This document shows, one piece after another, positions 8,602 to 17,278 of a stretch of DNA of 64,000 nt. This stretch comes from Promethearchaeota archaeon (lineage in GTDB: Archaea; Asgardarchaeota; Lokiarchaeia; Sigyniarchaeales; SOKP01). The translations under genes were made by a program, and so were the position numbers. The stretch covers positions 28,117 through 92,116 of the forward strand of contig SHMW01000009.1 of assembly GCA_008080735.1 (NCBI GenBank). The letters run 5' to 3'. The first letter of the stretch is position 1. Every line of letters starts with the position of its first letter. Below the pieces are notes generated by a model. The model did no database searches, was not told the origin of the DNA, and saw only the letters and a list, made by a program, of their open reading frames with translations.

Positions 8602-8716
8602 ATCTTCAAAATGAATTTTAAATCATAGCCCTTTTCTTTTTTTATTATTAGCTCTTCTGGTATTAAGAATTTTGCTAAAGATAAAAAAAAATAGCACATT
8701 ATGTAAGGTAATTATC

Positions 8717-9562
8717 ATGATTGAATTAATTCCAGAATTAGCAGAGTTAGAGTTAGCTATTTTTGACCTAGACGGTGTTGTATATCGTGGAAGTCAATTA
8801 ATTCCAAATGTGGATTCGATTATTCAAACCCTAAAGGATAATTCCATTGATGTGGTATTTAATTCAAATAACTCCACCGCAACCAGAAAAGCGTATGTGA
8901 AGAGATTAACTAATATGAATATCCAATGCAAGAGAGAGGACTTTTACACAAGTGCATCGATTACAGCATCCGAGATAACCAAGTTAAACCAGAATGCGAA
9001 AATATTCGTAATTGGAGAGATTGGATTAAAAGAAGAACTCAAAGCAAAAGGTCATTATATAATTAAGCATAAAAAAGAATTCAAGCTCGTAGATTATGTA
9101 ATTGTAGGGTTAGATAGAGATTTTCACTATAAAAACTTGGCAATTGCCCAAAAATGTATTTTAGAAGGAAATGCGATTTTCTATGCTACAAATGCAGACT
9201 CTACACTACCAAGCGAAGATGGTCTAATGCCAGGGGCAGGAGTTATGGTAAACGCCGTCCAAGTTTGTACTGGTCATCCACCCAAGAAAATTTTTGGAAA
9301 ACCTAATCCCTTTGGAATTCTATCAATTTTAGAAGATAGGCAATTAAGTGCTGAAAAAACCTGCATTTTTGGAGATAGATTAAATACTGATATTATGGCA
9401 GGGAATAGGGCAGGAATTAAAACAATCGCAGTTATGACGGGAGTCACGAACAAGAAGGAAATTAATGAACTAAGGAAGAAATCACAAAATTCCGATAAAA
9501 TTGATAAAGATTTACTACCAGATCTAGTATTAGAAAATCTTAATGATCTTTTTGTGCGTTAG
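8717..9562 (+). CDS. NagD-like HAD phosphatase (phosphoglycolate/p-nitrophenyl phosphatase type)
   Basis: 281 residues from ATG 8717; the track's TTG at 8672 adds 15 unlikely residues, and homologs begin just before LAIFDLDGVVYRG. Motif I is AIFDLDGVVYRG, motif II is VFNSNNSTATRKAY, a C2-type cap follows, the conserved NADSTLPSEDG.MPGAG segment is present, and motifs III/IV are GKPNPFGI and IFGDRLNTDIMAGNRAGI. This is the typical layout of NagD/phosphoglycolate phosphatases. Substrate unresolved. It is convergent with the longin-like gene, whose stop is one base away, so the two transcripts must overlap or terminate bidirectionally. Confidence 0.85.
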   Translation: MIELIPELAELELAIFDLDGVVYRGSQLIPNVDSIIQTLKDNSIDVVFNSNNSTATRKAYVKRLTNMNIQCKREDFYTSASITASEITKLNQNAKIFVIGEIGLKEELKAKGHYIIKHKKEFKLVDYVIVGLDRDFHYKNLAIAQKCILEGNAIFYATNADSTLPSEDGLMPGAGVMVNAVQVCTGHPPKKIFGKPNPFGILSILEDRQLSAEKTCIFGDRLNTDIMAGNRAGIKTIAVMTGVTNKKEINELRKKSQNSDKIDKDLLPDLVLENLNDLFVR

Positions 9563-9563
9563 G

Positions 9564-9929
9564 TTAGGCTAATTCTAATTCTCTGAGCGCCGCAATAGGA
9601 AGATATCCATTTTCCTGTCCGCTATCGAGATTATTAAGAACTTTTTGAGCAATTACCTCTATCTCTTTTTCGAAATCTTCTGGATCTTCAAGAATGTTCA
9701 ATATCAATACGACAAAATAATTAGAGGACGGACCAGAATAATAGGAAATAAAATTTATCGATTCTAAATTAAGCCACGCCGTTCCTTCTTGCCTGGAGTA
9801 TTGGTGCATGTTATATACTTGAAGTAAGGTTTTTTTAGATATACGAGATGCGATCTCCTTCGGATGTTTATCTAAAATTTCTATTCCACTTCTATTATTA
9901 AAATGGAGTAACAAGAGCCCTTCTGGCAT
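9564..9929 (-). CDS. Small longin-like domain protein (Asgard type)
   Basis: 121 residues with a mixed alpha/beta pattern: an initial strand (GLLLLHFNNRSGIEILDKHP), a helix region (KEIASRISKKTLLQVYNMHQY), then strands (TAWLNLESINFISYYSGPSS, NYFVVLILNILEDPEDFE) and a long closing helix. This strand-helix-strand-strand-helix order and size resemble stand-alone longin/profilin-like domains that pair with small GTPases in Asgard archaea and in eukaryotic trafficking complexes. No catalytic residues are seen. Assignment is by fold pattern, not by a sequence signature, so it remains tentative. Confidence 0.45.
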   Translation of the reverse strand: MPEGLLLLHFNNRSGIEILDKHPKEIASRISKKTLLQVYNMHQYSRQEGTAWLNLESINFISYYSGPSSNYFVVLILNILEDPEDFEKEIEVIAQKVLNNLDSGQENGYLPIAALRELELA

Positions 9930-10264
9930 TTTTCCCTAACCACTGTTAATCTTATTCTTATCATAATAATACAAATGCGAATTTATAAAATTTGATTAAT
10001 TTGATTAAGATTCCCTCAATATCAAATATTTAAAAAATCGCCTCTACTTATCAAATATAGCATTAAATGACGCAATTTATTATATAAAAGAATTTCAATC
10101 AAATGCAGCTAATTCTGGCGGAGAAAAAAGTGTTTAAATATTAGCATGATATGTTCCTTTTAGAGGCCTAAGATATTAATTAAATTATAGAAAACTTGCA
10201 GAGACTTTATATTTAAAATACTTAATAATTTATAATCTATAATCCTTAAGAAAGAGGGAGAGAA
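9930..10264. other. Intergenic, divergent promoter region
   Basis: About 335 AT-rich bases between the longin-like gene (minus) and the small coiled-coil gene (plus). The tttatatttaaaata element at 10206-10219 is a candidate TATA box for the plus-strand gene, and GAGGGAG at 10254-10260 is a candidate ribosome site. No other gene or structured RNA is apparent. Confidence 0.4.
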
Positions 10265-10462
10265 TTGGATAATAGAATTGAGCAGAGGATAATGGAATTA
10301 CAGCGTGCCATCGAGATTTTGGAAGATCATCTCAATAAATTTGGCTCAAACATAAATTCAGACCAAGTATCGTTCATTCGAGATAAGCTTGAATTATATA
10401 AGCGTGAAATAAAAATTCGGAAAGATTTTCCAGTCCATTTGGCAAGATATTCGAAAATATGA
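10265..10462 (+). CDS. Small helical/coiled-coil protein, TTG start
   Basis: 65 residues beginning at TTG, preceded at four bases by GAGGGAG and about 50 bases earlier by a TATA-like element, which supports expression. The protein reads as two amphipathic helices (RIEQRIMELQRAIEILEDHL and QVSFIRDKLELYKREIKIRK), a helical-hairpin arrangement. No cysteines and no membrane segment. No family recognised; a small scaffold or regulator is possible but not supported further. Confidence 0.5.
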   Translation: MDNRIEQRIMELQRAIEILEDHLNKFGSNINSDQVSFIRDKLELYKREIKIRKDFPVHLARYSKI

Positions 10463-11218
10463 ATCTGTTTTATTTGTAAATAATAAAAATCAAGTTAACT
10501 GATATTCTAACGAATTAGTTTACATGAGTGTATTTTGTTTTATTTTTTTATCATCCAATTAATATAAAGGATTTATATTGAACTTTAACTAGATAGTTAA
10601 AATAGAAATAGACAATCACATACATTCGAAATTGCGTGAGGTAGAAATATTATAATTTAGTAATTGTTGGAATTTGAGAATTATTTTAGACAAATGTATT
10701 CTTAAGTTGATATGCAAAAATAATTTCTTCCTTTCATAGGCAGCCTTGATAGCTTTTATTTCTGGATGCTATGGAAAAATAGAGAAAAAAATATGCTACC
10801 TTATATATTCAAATTGTTTTTGCCAAATACAATTTAAGCAAAATACAATATTACACTTAAAGATTGAATATACTTTGAAAATTTTTATGGGATGGCCATT
10901 TTTATTCCATAGTATTGCATAGAGTCCCCGACAAATTATGTCTACGGACATCTTTAAAAATGTCTTCGCAAATAGTCAAGAAAATTGACTCTGATTTATA
11001 TATCAATTTTAAAATAAACTAAGCAGAAATAAGATAAGTTGGAATCTCTAAGACGAATATTCAAAGAATAAATTACGTAAGCTACTTAGAAATGGAAATA
11101 AAACATTTCATTAGTCATAGGGTTTACAATTATTATTATTAAGGTGTTAATAAGGATATTAACTCATTAATAACTGCCTAATAATTCAATATGACCGAAT
11201 AGAACAAGTTTTGAGGTA
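10463..11218. other. Long AT-rich intergenic region, no gene seen
   Basis: About 755 bases between convergently arranged genes. All frames are interrupted; no tRNA, no clear repeat array and no convincing structured RNA was recognised. A short segment with locally higher GC (agagtccccgac, near 10921-10932) stands out from the AT-rich background but forms no obvious long hairpin by eye. Confidence 0.4.
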
Positions 11219-11782
11219 TTAGATGTGCTTGGTCTCTTGAGTTGCTATACCAGATCTCTGCAATAATAATCGTGTAATCGTCTCGAATATTTTTTCGACA
11301 TTTTTTCCCGTCTTCGCAGAGCATTCCATATATTCATACAGATTCTGGCTTCTTACTACCGCCTCCGCTTGTTCACGAGACACAGACCGTTTATACTCAA
11401 GATCTAATTTTCCTCCCACCATTAGGACTGGTAACGTATTACCAGATTGTTTCAAATGATAACCATCCCTGAAAATATTAAGCCAATCTTCGAAATTTTT
11501 CAGACTTGTGTATCGAGTGATGTCAAACATAAAGATTCCTCCAGATGAACCCGCAACATAGCTTGGAAGTAAGAACCGAAATCTATCTTCACCAGCAAAA
11601 TCCCAGATTTGCAGTGAAACTTTTTTCCCGTACATTGTTAGTTTCTTTACATAAAAATCTACCCCGATTGTCATCGTTGTGGAAGTATCAAAAATACCAG
11701 TGAGAAATCTCTTCACTAGAGTTGTCTTTCCTACTCCTCCATCTCCAAAGATTACAATTTTGAAAAGCGCATCGCTAGGAAT
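11219..11782 (-). CDS. Rab/Ras-like small GTPase, apparent ATT start
   Basis: The track starts at an internal GTG (11716), which would delete the P-loop. Extending in frame gives IPSDALFKIVIFGDGGVGKTTLVKRF, restoring G1 (GDGGVGKT, residues 13-20). Other motifs: switch I TIGVDF, G3 WDFAGEDRF, G4 GGKLDL in place of NKxD, G5 ECSAKTG. The frame is open back to 11806 with no ATG, GTG or TTG before the P-loop; an ATT at 11782 lies eight bases after a perfect AAGGAGG. Total 187 residues, the normal size of a Ras-family domain. The C-terminus (QETKHI) has no prenylation cysteine. It belongs to the abundant Asgard small GTPases; its partner is unknown. Confidence 0.85.
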   Translation of the reverse strand: MPSDALFKIVIFGDGGVGKTTLVKRFLTGIFDTSTTMTIGVDFYVKKLTMYGKKVSLQIWDFAGEDRFRFLLPSYVAGSSGGIFMFDITRYTSLKNFEDWLNIFRDGYHLKQSGNTLPVLMVGGKLDLEYKRSVSREQAEAVVRSQNLYEYMECSAKTGKNVEKIFETITRLLLQRSGIATQETKHI

Positions 11783-11790
11783 GATATATT

Positions 11791-11797
11791 CCTCCTT
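11791..11797 (-). promoter_or_regulatory. Strong Shine-Dalgarno sequence (AAGGAGG) for the Rab-like GTPase
   Basis: AAGGAGG on the minus strand is followed after eight bases by ATT in the frame of the GTPase. No standard start codon lies between it and the P-loop codons, so this site decides the proposed start. It is one of the clearest ribosome sites in the window. Confidence 0.65.
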
Positions 11798-11809
11798 TTT
11801 GAAATTCTA

Positions 11810-12264
11810 ATTGAGAGTTGAATACCCATGAATCGAAAACCCAAGTTTGAAAATATGACATTACAAATTTCTCTTACTATTTCAATTTTTTCATAGATAA
11901 AGCTTTGAAAGGTAAACTATATTCTTAATCAAATCTACCCAACTTTACAATATTATAAATATAATAAAACAAGCTGTTAAAAAAAATTTGTATTTTCACA
12001 AAAACCCTATGAAAACTGGAATTTTTTTCTTAGAAATACCTAATTTTTTAAAAAAAATAAGATATATTACTAATATAGTTTTACATTTTTGTTTGGAATA
12101 TTGATTCAAGTTGTTAGAGCAGATTAATTAGAGATAGATTTATACATTTTGATTAGGGAATACATAATTTTAAAATCTCTATACTTACATATTGAGAATC
12201 AAAAAATAGAAAAAGTTGAACAAGGAATTATATATACTAAATAAAACCTCAAAGACTGAAGAAA
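11810..12264. other. Intergenic, divergent between GTPase and DUF362 gene
   Basis: About 450 very AT-rich bases containing several A/T homopolymer runs. It must hold the promoters of both divergent genes; a ggaattatatatactaaataaa stretch around 12224-12246 is a possible TATA region for the DUF362 gene. Nothing else recognised. Confidence 0.35.
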
Positions 12265-13434
12265 ATGAGCAAAAATAAAACAATAGTATCTATTGTTAAT
12301 ATTGAAGGTTTCCCCACAACTGAGGAAGCAATAATCCATGCTATAGAGCTTATCGAATCTGACTTTCATTTTAATCTAAATAGCGCAAAGCAGATTCTAT
12401 TAAAACCAAATCTTTTGATAGGAAAAAAGGACGCATGCACGCAGCCTAGATTTGTTAAAGGAGTAATTAAATATTTGCAAAAGAAAGAGGTCCAGATCAA
12501 AAATATTTTTATAGGGGATAGCCCAGGACAATTCAAAAAAAATGCTATTGATATCGCGAAAAAAGTAGGAATTTACGAAATCTGTAATAACTCCGGGGTA
12601 GTTTTCAAGGAATTCGAAAATGAAATCCCTTATCATGAAAAAATAGAAGACGGAGAGAAATTGACAGATTATTATGTATCAAAACCGATCAAAGATTCTG
12701 ATATTATTATCAATTTACCCAAACTAAAGACGCATGGAGAAGCTACTATGACAGGTGCGATAAAGAATTATTGGGGAATAATTCCAGGTGGTCTAAAGGC
12801 AAAATACCATCTCTTGGGAAAAACACCATATGAGTTTGGGAAATGTATCGCAGATAATTTTTCTTGGGTTTATCATAACAAACTCAATCGCATCATCGTA
12901 TATGATCTCCAAAAAATAATGCAAGGAACTATGGGACCTGTATCAGGCAAAATGGTAGAATGGAATTTGGTAATGGCGGGTACAGACGAATTAGCATTAG
13001 ATACAATCGCCTTAGAGCTCGGCGAAGTTGATCCAGACTTGATTCCTCATTTAAAGGAGGCAAAAAAAAGAGAGTTGGGAGTTAGTGAGCTTGAAAAAAT
13101 CGAGATAGTGGGAATGTCACTCAAAGAGGCTAAAAAAAAGACTCCAAAATTTAAAATTCCTGGAAAGCGCATGCTAAAGATAGGTTCCTATATAACAAGT
13201 AGGATTGTGTATAAAGTTACTAAGAAGATTCCGATCTTAAACAAGAATAAATGCGTAGGCTGTCAAGAGTGCGCCCAAATTTGCCCCGCAGATGCGATTG
13301 AATTCAATAATTCAAGATATCCCGAATTTCAGAGAGAAAAATGTATCTCATGTTTATGTTGTTCAGAATTATGTAGTCAACAAGCAATCGAGACAAAAAG
13401 GCGAGGAATTAAGGGATTATTCAAGGGATATTAA
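12265..13434 (+). CDS. DUF362 domain protein with C-terminal 2x[4Fe-4S] ferredoxin domain
   Basis: 389 residues. The N-terminal 300 residues show the DUF362 pattern: a KQILLKPNLL strand, IGDSPGQF, INLPKLKTHGEATMTGAIKN and GGLKAKYHLLG, then an AGTDELALDTIALELG segment. The C-terminus has two classic cysteine motifs, CVGCQECAQICP (first Cys about residue 330) and CISCLCCSELC, each able to hold a [4Fe-4S] cluster. Proteins of this kind are proposed electron carriers or oxidoreductase partners in anaerobes; the exact reaction is unknown. Cytoplasmic, with no signal peptide. Its stop is ten bases from that of the convergent M20-like gene. Confidence 0.85.
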   Translation: MSKNKTIVSIVNIEGFPTTEEAIIHAIELIESDFHFNLNSAKQILLKPNLLIGKKDACTQPRFVKGVIKYLQKKEVQIKNIFIGDSPGQFKKNAIDIAKKVGIYEICNNSGVVFKEFENEIPYHEKIEDGEKLTDYYVSKPIKDSDIIINLPKLKTHGEATMTGAIKNYWGIIPGGLKAKYHLLGKTPYEFGKCIADNFSWVYHNKLNRIIVYDLQKIMQGTMGPVSGKMVEWNLVMAGTDELALDTIALELGEVDPDLIPHLKEAKKRELGVSELEKIEIVGMSLKEAKKKTPKFKIPGKRMLKIGSYITSRIVYKVTKKIPILNKNKCVGCQECAQICPADAIEFNNSRYPEFQREKCISCLCCSELCSQQAIETKRRGIKGLFKGY

Positions 13435-13443
13435 TTCCCCATT

Positions 13444-14853
13444 TCAAACTGAATCAATCTTATTTATACGGTTTTTATACGCGTTCAAAAAGAAATGATA
13501 ACCTAACCGCGCATTCAAAATAGAATTTAATTTTACAAATTCATTCGCAGCGTGAGCATTTCCTCCAATTCCGAGTCCCCCCGTGATATAATTCATACCG
13601 AATTGATTTTGCATTATATTTAACGGAGAAGCTGCCGCACTAATAGGCCAAATTTCTGTAGATATATTTAATTTTGTGAATGCTTCCTCAAGACTCTGTA
13701 CTAAGGTTGATTTTTTCGGGACTTTTGAACTTCCATACCCCATATTTTTAGTGATTCTGACATTTGAGTGTAGTTTATTTTTATATTTCTTTACTTTTTC
13801 TTGCAGTTGATGAAATAATGTATCAATAGAAATGTTGTGAGCAAATCTGATATCGATATTACATGAAGATCTATTAGGAACAGAATTTTTAAATCCTGAG
13901 TTTAAATAACCCGATTTAAGTGTTGATATATTGAAAGTGGGTTCAAATAGATATTGATTAAAAAATTCATCCGGTTCAGTGTTAATTGAATTTATTATTC
14001 CCGCTTTTTTTTCAATATTTTTAATAGATTGTTTATAGGTAAGATCTTTAAGAAGTTGTCTATCTTCTGTTGATACCTCGTATTTTTTTGAAAGAATTGG
14101 GAGCGAGATTACATCATCTGGAAGGAGATAATTAATCAATCGTATAAGATCGTAAGCAGGATTCGGGACATTATTTGCATATGAAGAATGCACCTCTTCA
14201 TTATCACTGAATATCTCTATCGTGAACGATAGAATCCCTTTATAGCCCAACTTGAGAACGGCATCTCCATTGAGATTTTGTTTTAGCGCTGGATAATATG
14301 CATCCTTACACTTTCGTATATGAGTTAAATTGTTTTGAATGAATTTAGCAAACGAAGGAGAACCCATTTCTTCCTCTCCATCGAATATTAGATAAAGCGA
14401 TAGAGGTAATTGATTCATTGATTTTAAAATTTTTACTACATTTAAAAAGGCGATTAACGGAGTTTTAGAATTATAGGCCCCTCGGGCAAAAATACATTCA
14501 CCTAACTCTGACAAAGAAGGATTTATTTTTATTTTCGCTTTAGAAGGAGGTGAAATCCATTTATTTCCATTTTTTATTGGTTGGGTATCATACATCATGT
14601 ATATTAATAGATACTTTTCCGAGTCCCCTCTTACGTGTGAGAGAATTATGGGATTAATCTCACCTTGGAATTCTATTATTTCCTCTGAAATATCTTCGAT
14701 GTATGATTTGATATAGGTTATAGCTTCATTTATTCCCTTTTTATTGGCTGTATTACTTTGAATTCGTAAGAAAGGAATCAATTCATTTCGAATGAATTCA
14801 TTGTCTGTTCGATTAATTTGTTTCACAATATCATCTTGCATATCAAAAATCAC
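13444..14853 (-). CDS. M20-family metallopeptidase homolog lacking several metal ligands
   Basis: 469 residues with the full M20 (CPG2/DapE/dipeptidase) layout: an N-terminal catalytic half, an inserted dimerisation domain (about residues 210-350) and a C-terminal catalytic segment. Conserved landmarks are present but altered. The HxD of GHYDVQP reads MMYDTQP, so the His ligand is lost. The bridging Asp of RGASDDKG reads RGAYNSKT, so Asp becomes Asn. The Glu pair (DGEEEMGS) and the late His (NAHAANEF) remain. This suggests a pseudo-enzyme or a changed metal site rather than a standard dipeptidase. Length and frame are intact, so it is not a simple pseudogene. It is divergent from the Roadblock gene 48 bases away. 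Confidence 0.75.
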   Translation of the reverse strand: MIFDMQDDIVKQINRTDNEFIRNELIPFLRIQSNTANKKGINEAITYIKSYIEDISEEIIEFQGEINPIILSHVRGDSEKYLLIYMMYDTQPIKNGNKWISPPSKAKIKINPSLSELGECIFARGAYNSKTPLIAFLNVVKILKSMNQLPLSLYLIFDGEEEMGSPSFAKFIQNNLTHIRKCKDAYYPALKQNLNGDAVLKLGYKGILSFTIEIFSDNEEVHSSYANNVPNPAYDLIRLINYLLPDDVISLPILSKKYEVSTEDRQLLKDLTYKQSIKNIEKKAGIINSINTEPDEFFNQYLFEPTFNISTLKSGYLNSGFKNSVPNRSSCNIDIRFAHNISIDTLFHQLQEKVKKYKNKLHSNVRITKNMGYGSSKVPKKSTLVQSLEEAFTKLNISTEIWPISAAASPLNIMQNQFGMNYITGGLGIGGNAHAANEFVKLNSILNARLGYHFFLNAYKNRINKIDSV

Positions 14854-14901
14854 TTAAATTATTATAAAATTAAATTGATATTAATTCTTCTAGTTAATTA
14901 T

Positions 14902-15291
14902 ATGGATAATCCAAACCCTACAGATATTCCGAAAATTAGCAAATTGAATGAAATAATTGATGATATAAAGGTGCAAGGGGATCTCTCGGGGGTGATCCTT
15001 GCTTATAAAGATGGAAGATTGATTGTCGAAAATACAGAAGGAACATATAATTTTGATGAGTTTATTCCTCTTATCGCTTCAGCATTACGTAGTGCAGAAG
15101 ATATTGGTGATTGTGTGAGCGGTAGGAAGGTTAAGAAGATAATTGCCCAATTAGAAGATATTTCTATAATGATCTTAAAGACTAAAATTAAAAGTGCTTT
15201 CTTAGCGCTTATTATTAATGAGGAATCTTGTGTAGGCTCTGTGTTGGAGAATTTTGATACTTTATCAAAGCAAATAGAAGAAAATATATAG
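14902..15291 (+). CDS. Roadblock/LC7-like domain protein
   Basis: 129 residues from ATG 14902; the track's start at 14818 adds 28 residues that run through the divergent promoter and have no Roadblock character. The domain reads LNEIIDDIKVQGDLSGVILA, YKDGRLIVENTEG, a central helix (FIPLIASALRSAEDIGDCV), then strands around EDISIMILKTKIKSAFLALI and a closing helix. This is the Roadblock alpha-beta-beta-alpha-beta-beta-beta-alpha pattern, more diverged than the copy at 4659-5030. The role is probably as a small-GTPase-binding subunit. It sits between M20-like and dehalogenase-like genes, with no GTPase immediately adjacent. Confidence 0.75.
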   Translation: MDNPNPTDIPKISKLNEIIDDIKVQGDLSGVILAYKDGRLIVENTEGTYNFDEFIPLIASALRSAEDIGDCVSGRKVKKIIAQLEDISIMILKTKIKSAFLALIINEESCVGSVLENFDTLSKQIEENI

Positions 15292-15333
15292 AATTCAACC
15301 ATTGTATTCTATAAAACGATTTAGCTAGATAAA

Positions 15334-15345
15334 TCTATAAATATA
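15334..15345 (+). promoter_or_regulatory. TATA-like box upstream of the dehalogenase-like gene
   Basis: tctataaatata is centred about 36 bases before the ATG at 15376, matching archaeal TATA placement. A weak ctcaagg lies about 10 bases before the ATG. Confidence 0.5.
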
Positions 15346-15375
15346 TTTAGTAATTTCAAACTCAAGGTAATTTAG

Positions 15376-16254
15376 ATGAATAGAGCATATATGAAGAATG
15401 AAACTTTTGATGGAACTTATCCATTCAAACCGCATTTTGAGAAAATTAATGGATTTAATATGCATTATGCAGATGAGGGAACGGGGGAGCCTATAGTATG
15501 TTTACATGGTGAGCCTACTTGGTCTTATTTATACAGAAATTTTATCAAAGAGCTTTCAAAAGCAAATCGAGTAATCGCTCCTGATCAAATGGGTTTCGGA
15601 AAGAGCGATGTACCACAAGATAAAGAATATTTAATGAAAGAACATGTTGAAAATTTCACGCAATTACTACTTAGATTGGATCTAGAGAATATCACATTAG
15701 TAATACAAGATTGGGGAGGTCCAATTGGGTTAGGATTCGCAGTCGATCATGCGGAGCGAATTAAACGCTTAGTGATTATGAATACCTCAGTTGGGATAAT
15801 GAATGAGGATAGGAAACCGTGGTACGCAATATTGGAAGAGAAAGGGATTTATAAACAATTTATCATGAATATCGAAGGTTTAATTAAGGGAGGAATTTAT
15901 CAGAAGGATAATATTACCGAATCAATGATTAATGCATACACAGCACCCTTTCCGAGTGAAGAATATTATATCGGGGCATTCGCCTGGCCTAAAGATATTC
16001 CCGTGGGTGATTCTCATCCAAGCGCACCAATTATGTCACATGTAAGAAATAATTTGGATAAGCTTTTGGAAAAGGATAAGATTTTAATATGGGGCATGAA
16101 GGACCCTATATTTCCTGAGAAAACGATTGAATGGTGGCATAAGATTTATCCAGAAATAAAAACCTTTCAAATTCAATATGCCTCACATTTTCTTCAAGAG
16201 GATGCTCCTCTTGAGATTATCAGAATAATTAAAAAATTTTTAGGGGAAACTTAG
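15376..16254 (+). CDS. Haloalkane dehalogenase-like alpha/beta hydrolase
   Basis: 292 residues. The oxyanion motif HGEPTWSYLYR and nucleophile elbow VIQDWGGPIG (Asp nucleophile followed by Trp) are those of subfamily I haloalkane dehalogenases such as DhlA. The acid is probably Asp in WGMKDPIFPE and the base His in YASHFLQEDAP. All catalytic residues appear present, so a hydrolytic C-halogen (or epoxide/ester) activity is plausible; close relatives are often of unknown physiological substrate. No signal peptide, so cytoplasmic. The gene has its own TATA-like box and is convergent with the EamA transporter, with stops four bases apart. Confidence 0.8.
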   Translation: MNRAYMKNETFDGTYPFKPHFEKINGFNMHYADEGTGEPIVCLHGEPTWSYLYRNFIKELSKANRVIAPDQMGFGKSDVPQDKEYLMKEHVENFTQLLLRLDLENITLVIQDWGGPIGLGFAVDHAERIKRLVIMNTSVGIMNEDRKPWYAILEEKGIYKQFIMNIEGLIKGGIYQKDNITESMINAYTAPFPSEEYYIGAFAWPKDIPVGDSHPSAPIMSHVRNNLDKLLEKDKILIWGMKDPIFPEKTIEWWHKIYPEIKTFQIQYASHFLQEDAPLEIIRIIKKFLGET

Positions 16255-16258
16255 TAAA

Positions 16259-17203
16259 TTAGATAATGATCAGAATAACGCCGATAATAGTTAACATTAC
16301 ACCGATAAAACCTTTTTTCGAAATTTTTTCTTTATTTAACATATAACTTATTGGAAGCGCAAAGAGAGGATTAGCCGAAGCTATTAATGACATTACGGAA
16401 GCTCCTGCTATTCGTGCTGCTTCTGTAAAAAAATAAACTCCCATAGAGGTGCCGATTATCGAAGCGGAAATTAGCCATAACCATGTACTTTTCTTCTCTA
16501 AATTATTATCAGTTTTTTCTTTCTTTACCATAATTGACAAAAGAGCAAGCGCAAATGGAAACCTAATAACATTTCCAACTACTGAACTTAAATTTTCATT
16601 AAAAAGGATACGATTGATTTCATTTGTAGCATAATCAATCATAATTAGTCCTAATGCCCATCCAAGAGAAGCAAATATAGCGAATAGTGAAGGAATTATT
16701 TTGAAGTTTTTTGAATCGTGTTTGAAATTCTTAATTTTTTTTTTCACTCTTAATTCCTTTTCATTTATATTTAAATCAATTTTGTATTTCGAAATGATAA
16801 GTATTCCTATAGAAATTAATATGGCTGATGGAATCAAGAAGATTTCAAAAGGTCTCTCTAAGAAAAGGAGATCTAGAATAAACGTGAAAAAGGGAAAGGT
16901 CATGGAAATTGCCAGAGCTTTAGTGGTACCCAACTGTTTTTGAGATTTAAAATAAAAAGTGTCACCAATAACTTGACCGAATACAAAGCTTATGATTAAT
17001 ATTATCCATAAAGTCCAAGGAAGTGAAAAAATCGTATTAAAAATACCAAGAATCAAAGAAAATATAATAAATGTTATTAATCCGACTCCAGTTCTGAACA
17101 TATTAATAAAAATAGGTGAAACATCATCCTCAACTTTGCGAAACATAGCGTTAGATGAAACGAATGCTAAGTTTGCTAAGACGGCAATTATAACTCCGAT
17201 CAT
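16259..17203 (-). CDS. EamA/DMT-superfamily transporter
   Basis: 314 residues with about ten membrane helices in two internally similar halves, each an EamA unit. The first half starts IGVIIAVLANLAFVSSNAMF and the second LFAIFASLGWALGLIMIDYA. The final helices carry the usual SLIASANPLFALPISYML and GFIGVMLTIIGVILIII segments. A basic central loop (KELRVKKKIKNFKHDSKNFK) separates the halves. Members export or import small metabolites such as amino acids or nucleotide-sugars; substrate unknown. The plus-strand ORFs in this interval are shadows. Confidence 0.85.
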   Translation of the reverse strand: MIGVIIAVLANLAFVSSNAMFRKVEDDVSPIFINMFRTGVGLITFIIFSLILGIFNTIFSLPWTLWIILIISFVFGQVIGDTFYFKSQKQLGTTKALAISMTFPFFTFILDLLFLERPFEIFLIPSAILISIGILIISKYKIDLNINEKELRVKKKIKNFKHDSKNFKIIPSLFAIFASLGWALGLIMIDYATNEINRILFNENLSSVVGNVIRFPFALALLSIMVKKEKTDNNLEKKSTWLWLISASIIGTSMGVYFFTEAARIAGASVMSLIASANPLFALPISYMLNKEKISKKGFIGVMLTIIGVILIII

Positions 17204-17278
17204 CTATTTTAATAAAAACATAATTGCTTATAATTTAAATGATCCTAATAAATTCTGACGGGAATATATAATATATAG

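Noticed and set aside
8672-8716. TTG-initiated N-terminal extension of the NagD-like HAD protein
   Set aside because: The 15 extra residues (LKIKKNSTLCKVII) have no HAD character and ATG 8717 places motif I at the usual distance from the start.
10463-11218. Possible structured RNA in the long intergenic region
   Set aside because: Only a short GC-richer patch was seen, with no long hairpin or known RNA motif by eye.
14818-14901. 28-residue N-terminal extension of the second Roadblock protein
   Set aside because: It overlaps the start of the divergent M20-like gene and is low-complexity; ATG 14902 gives a normal Roadblock length.
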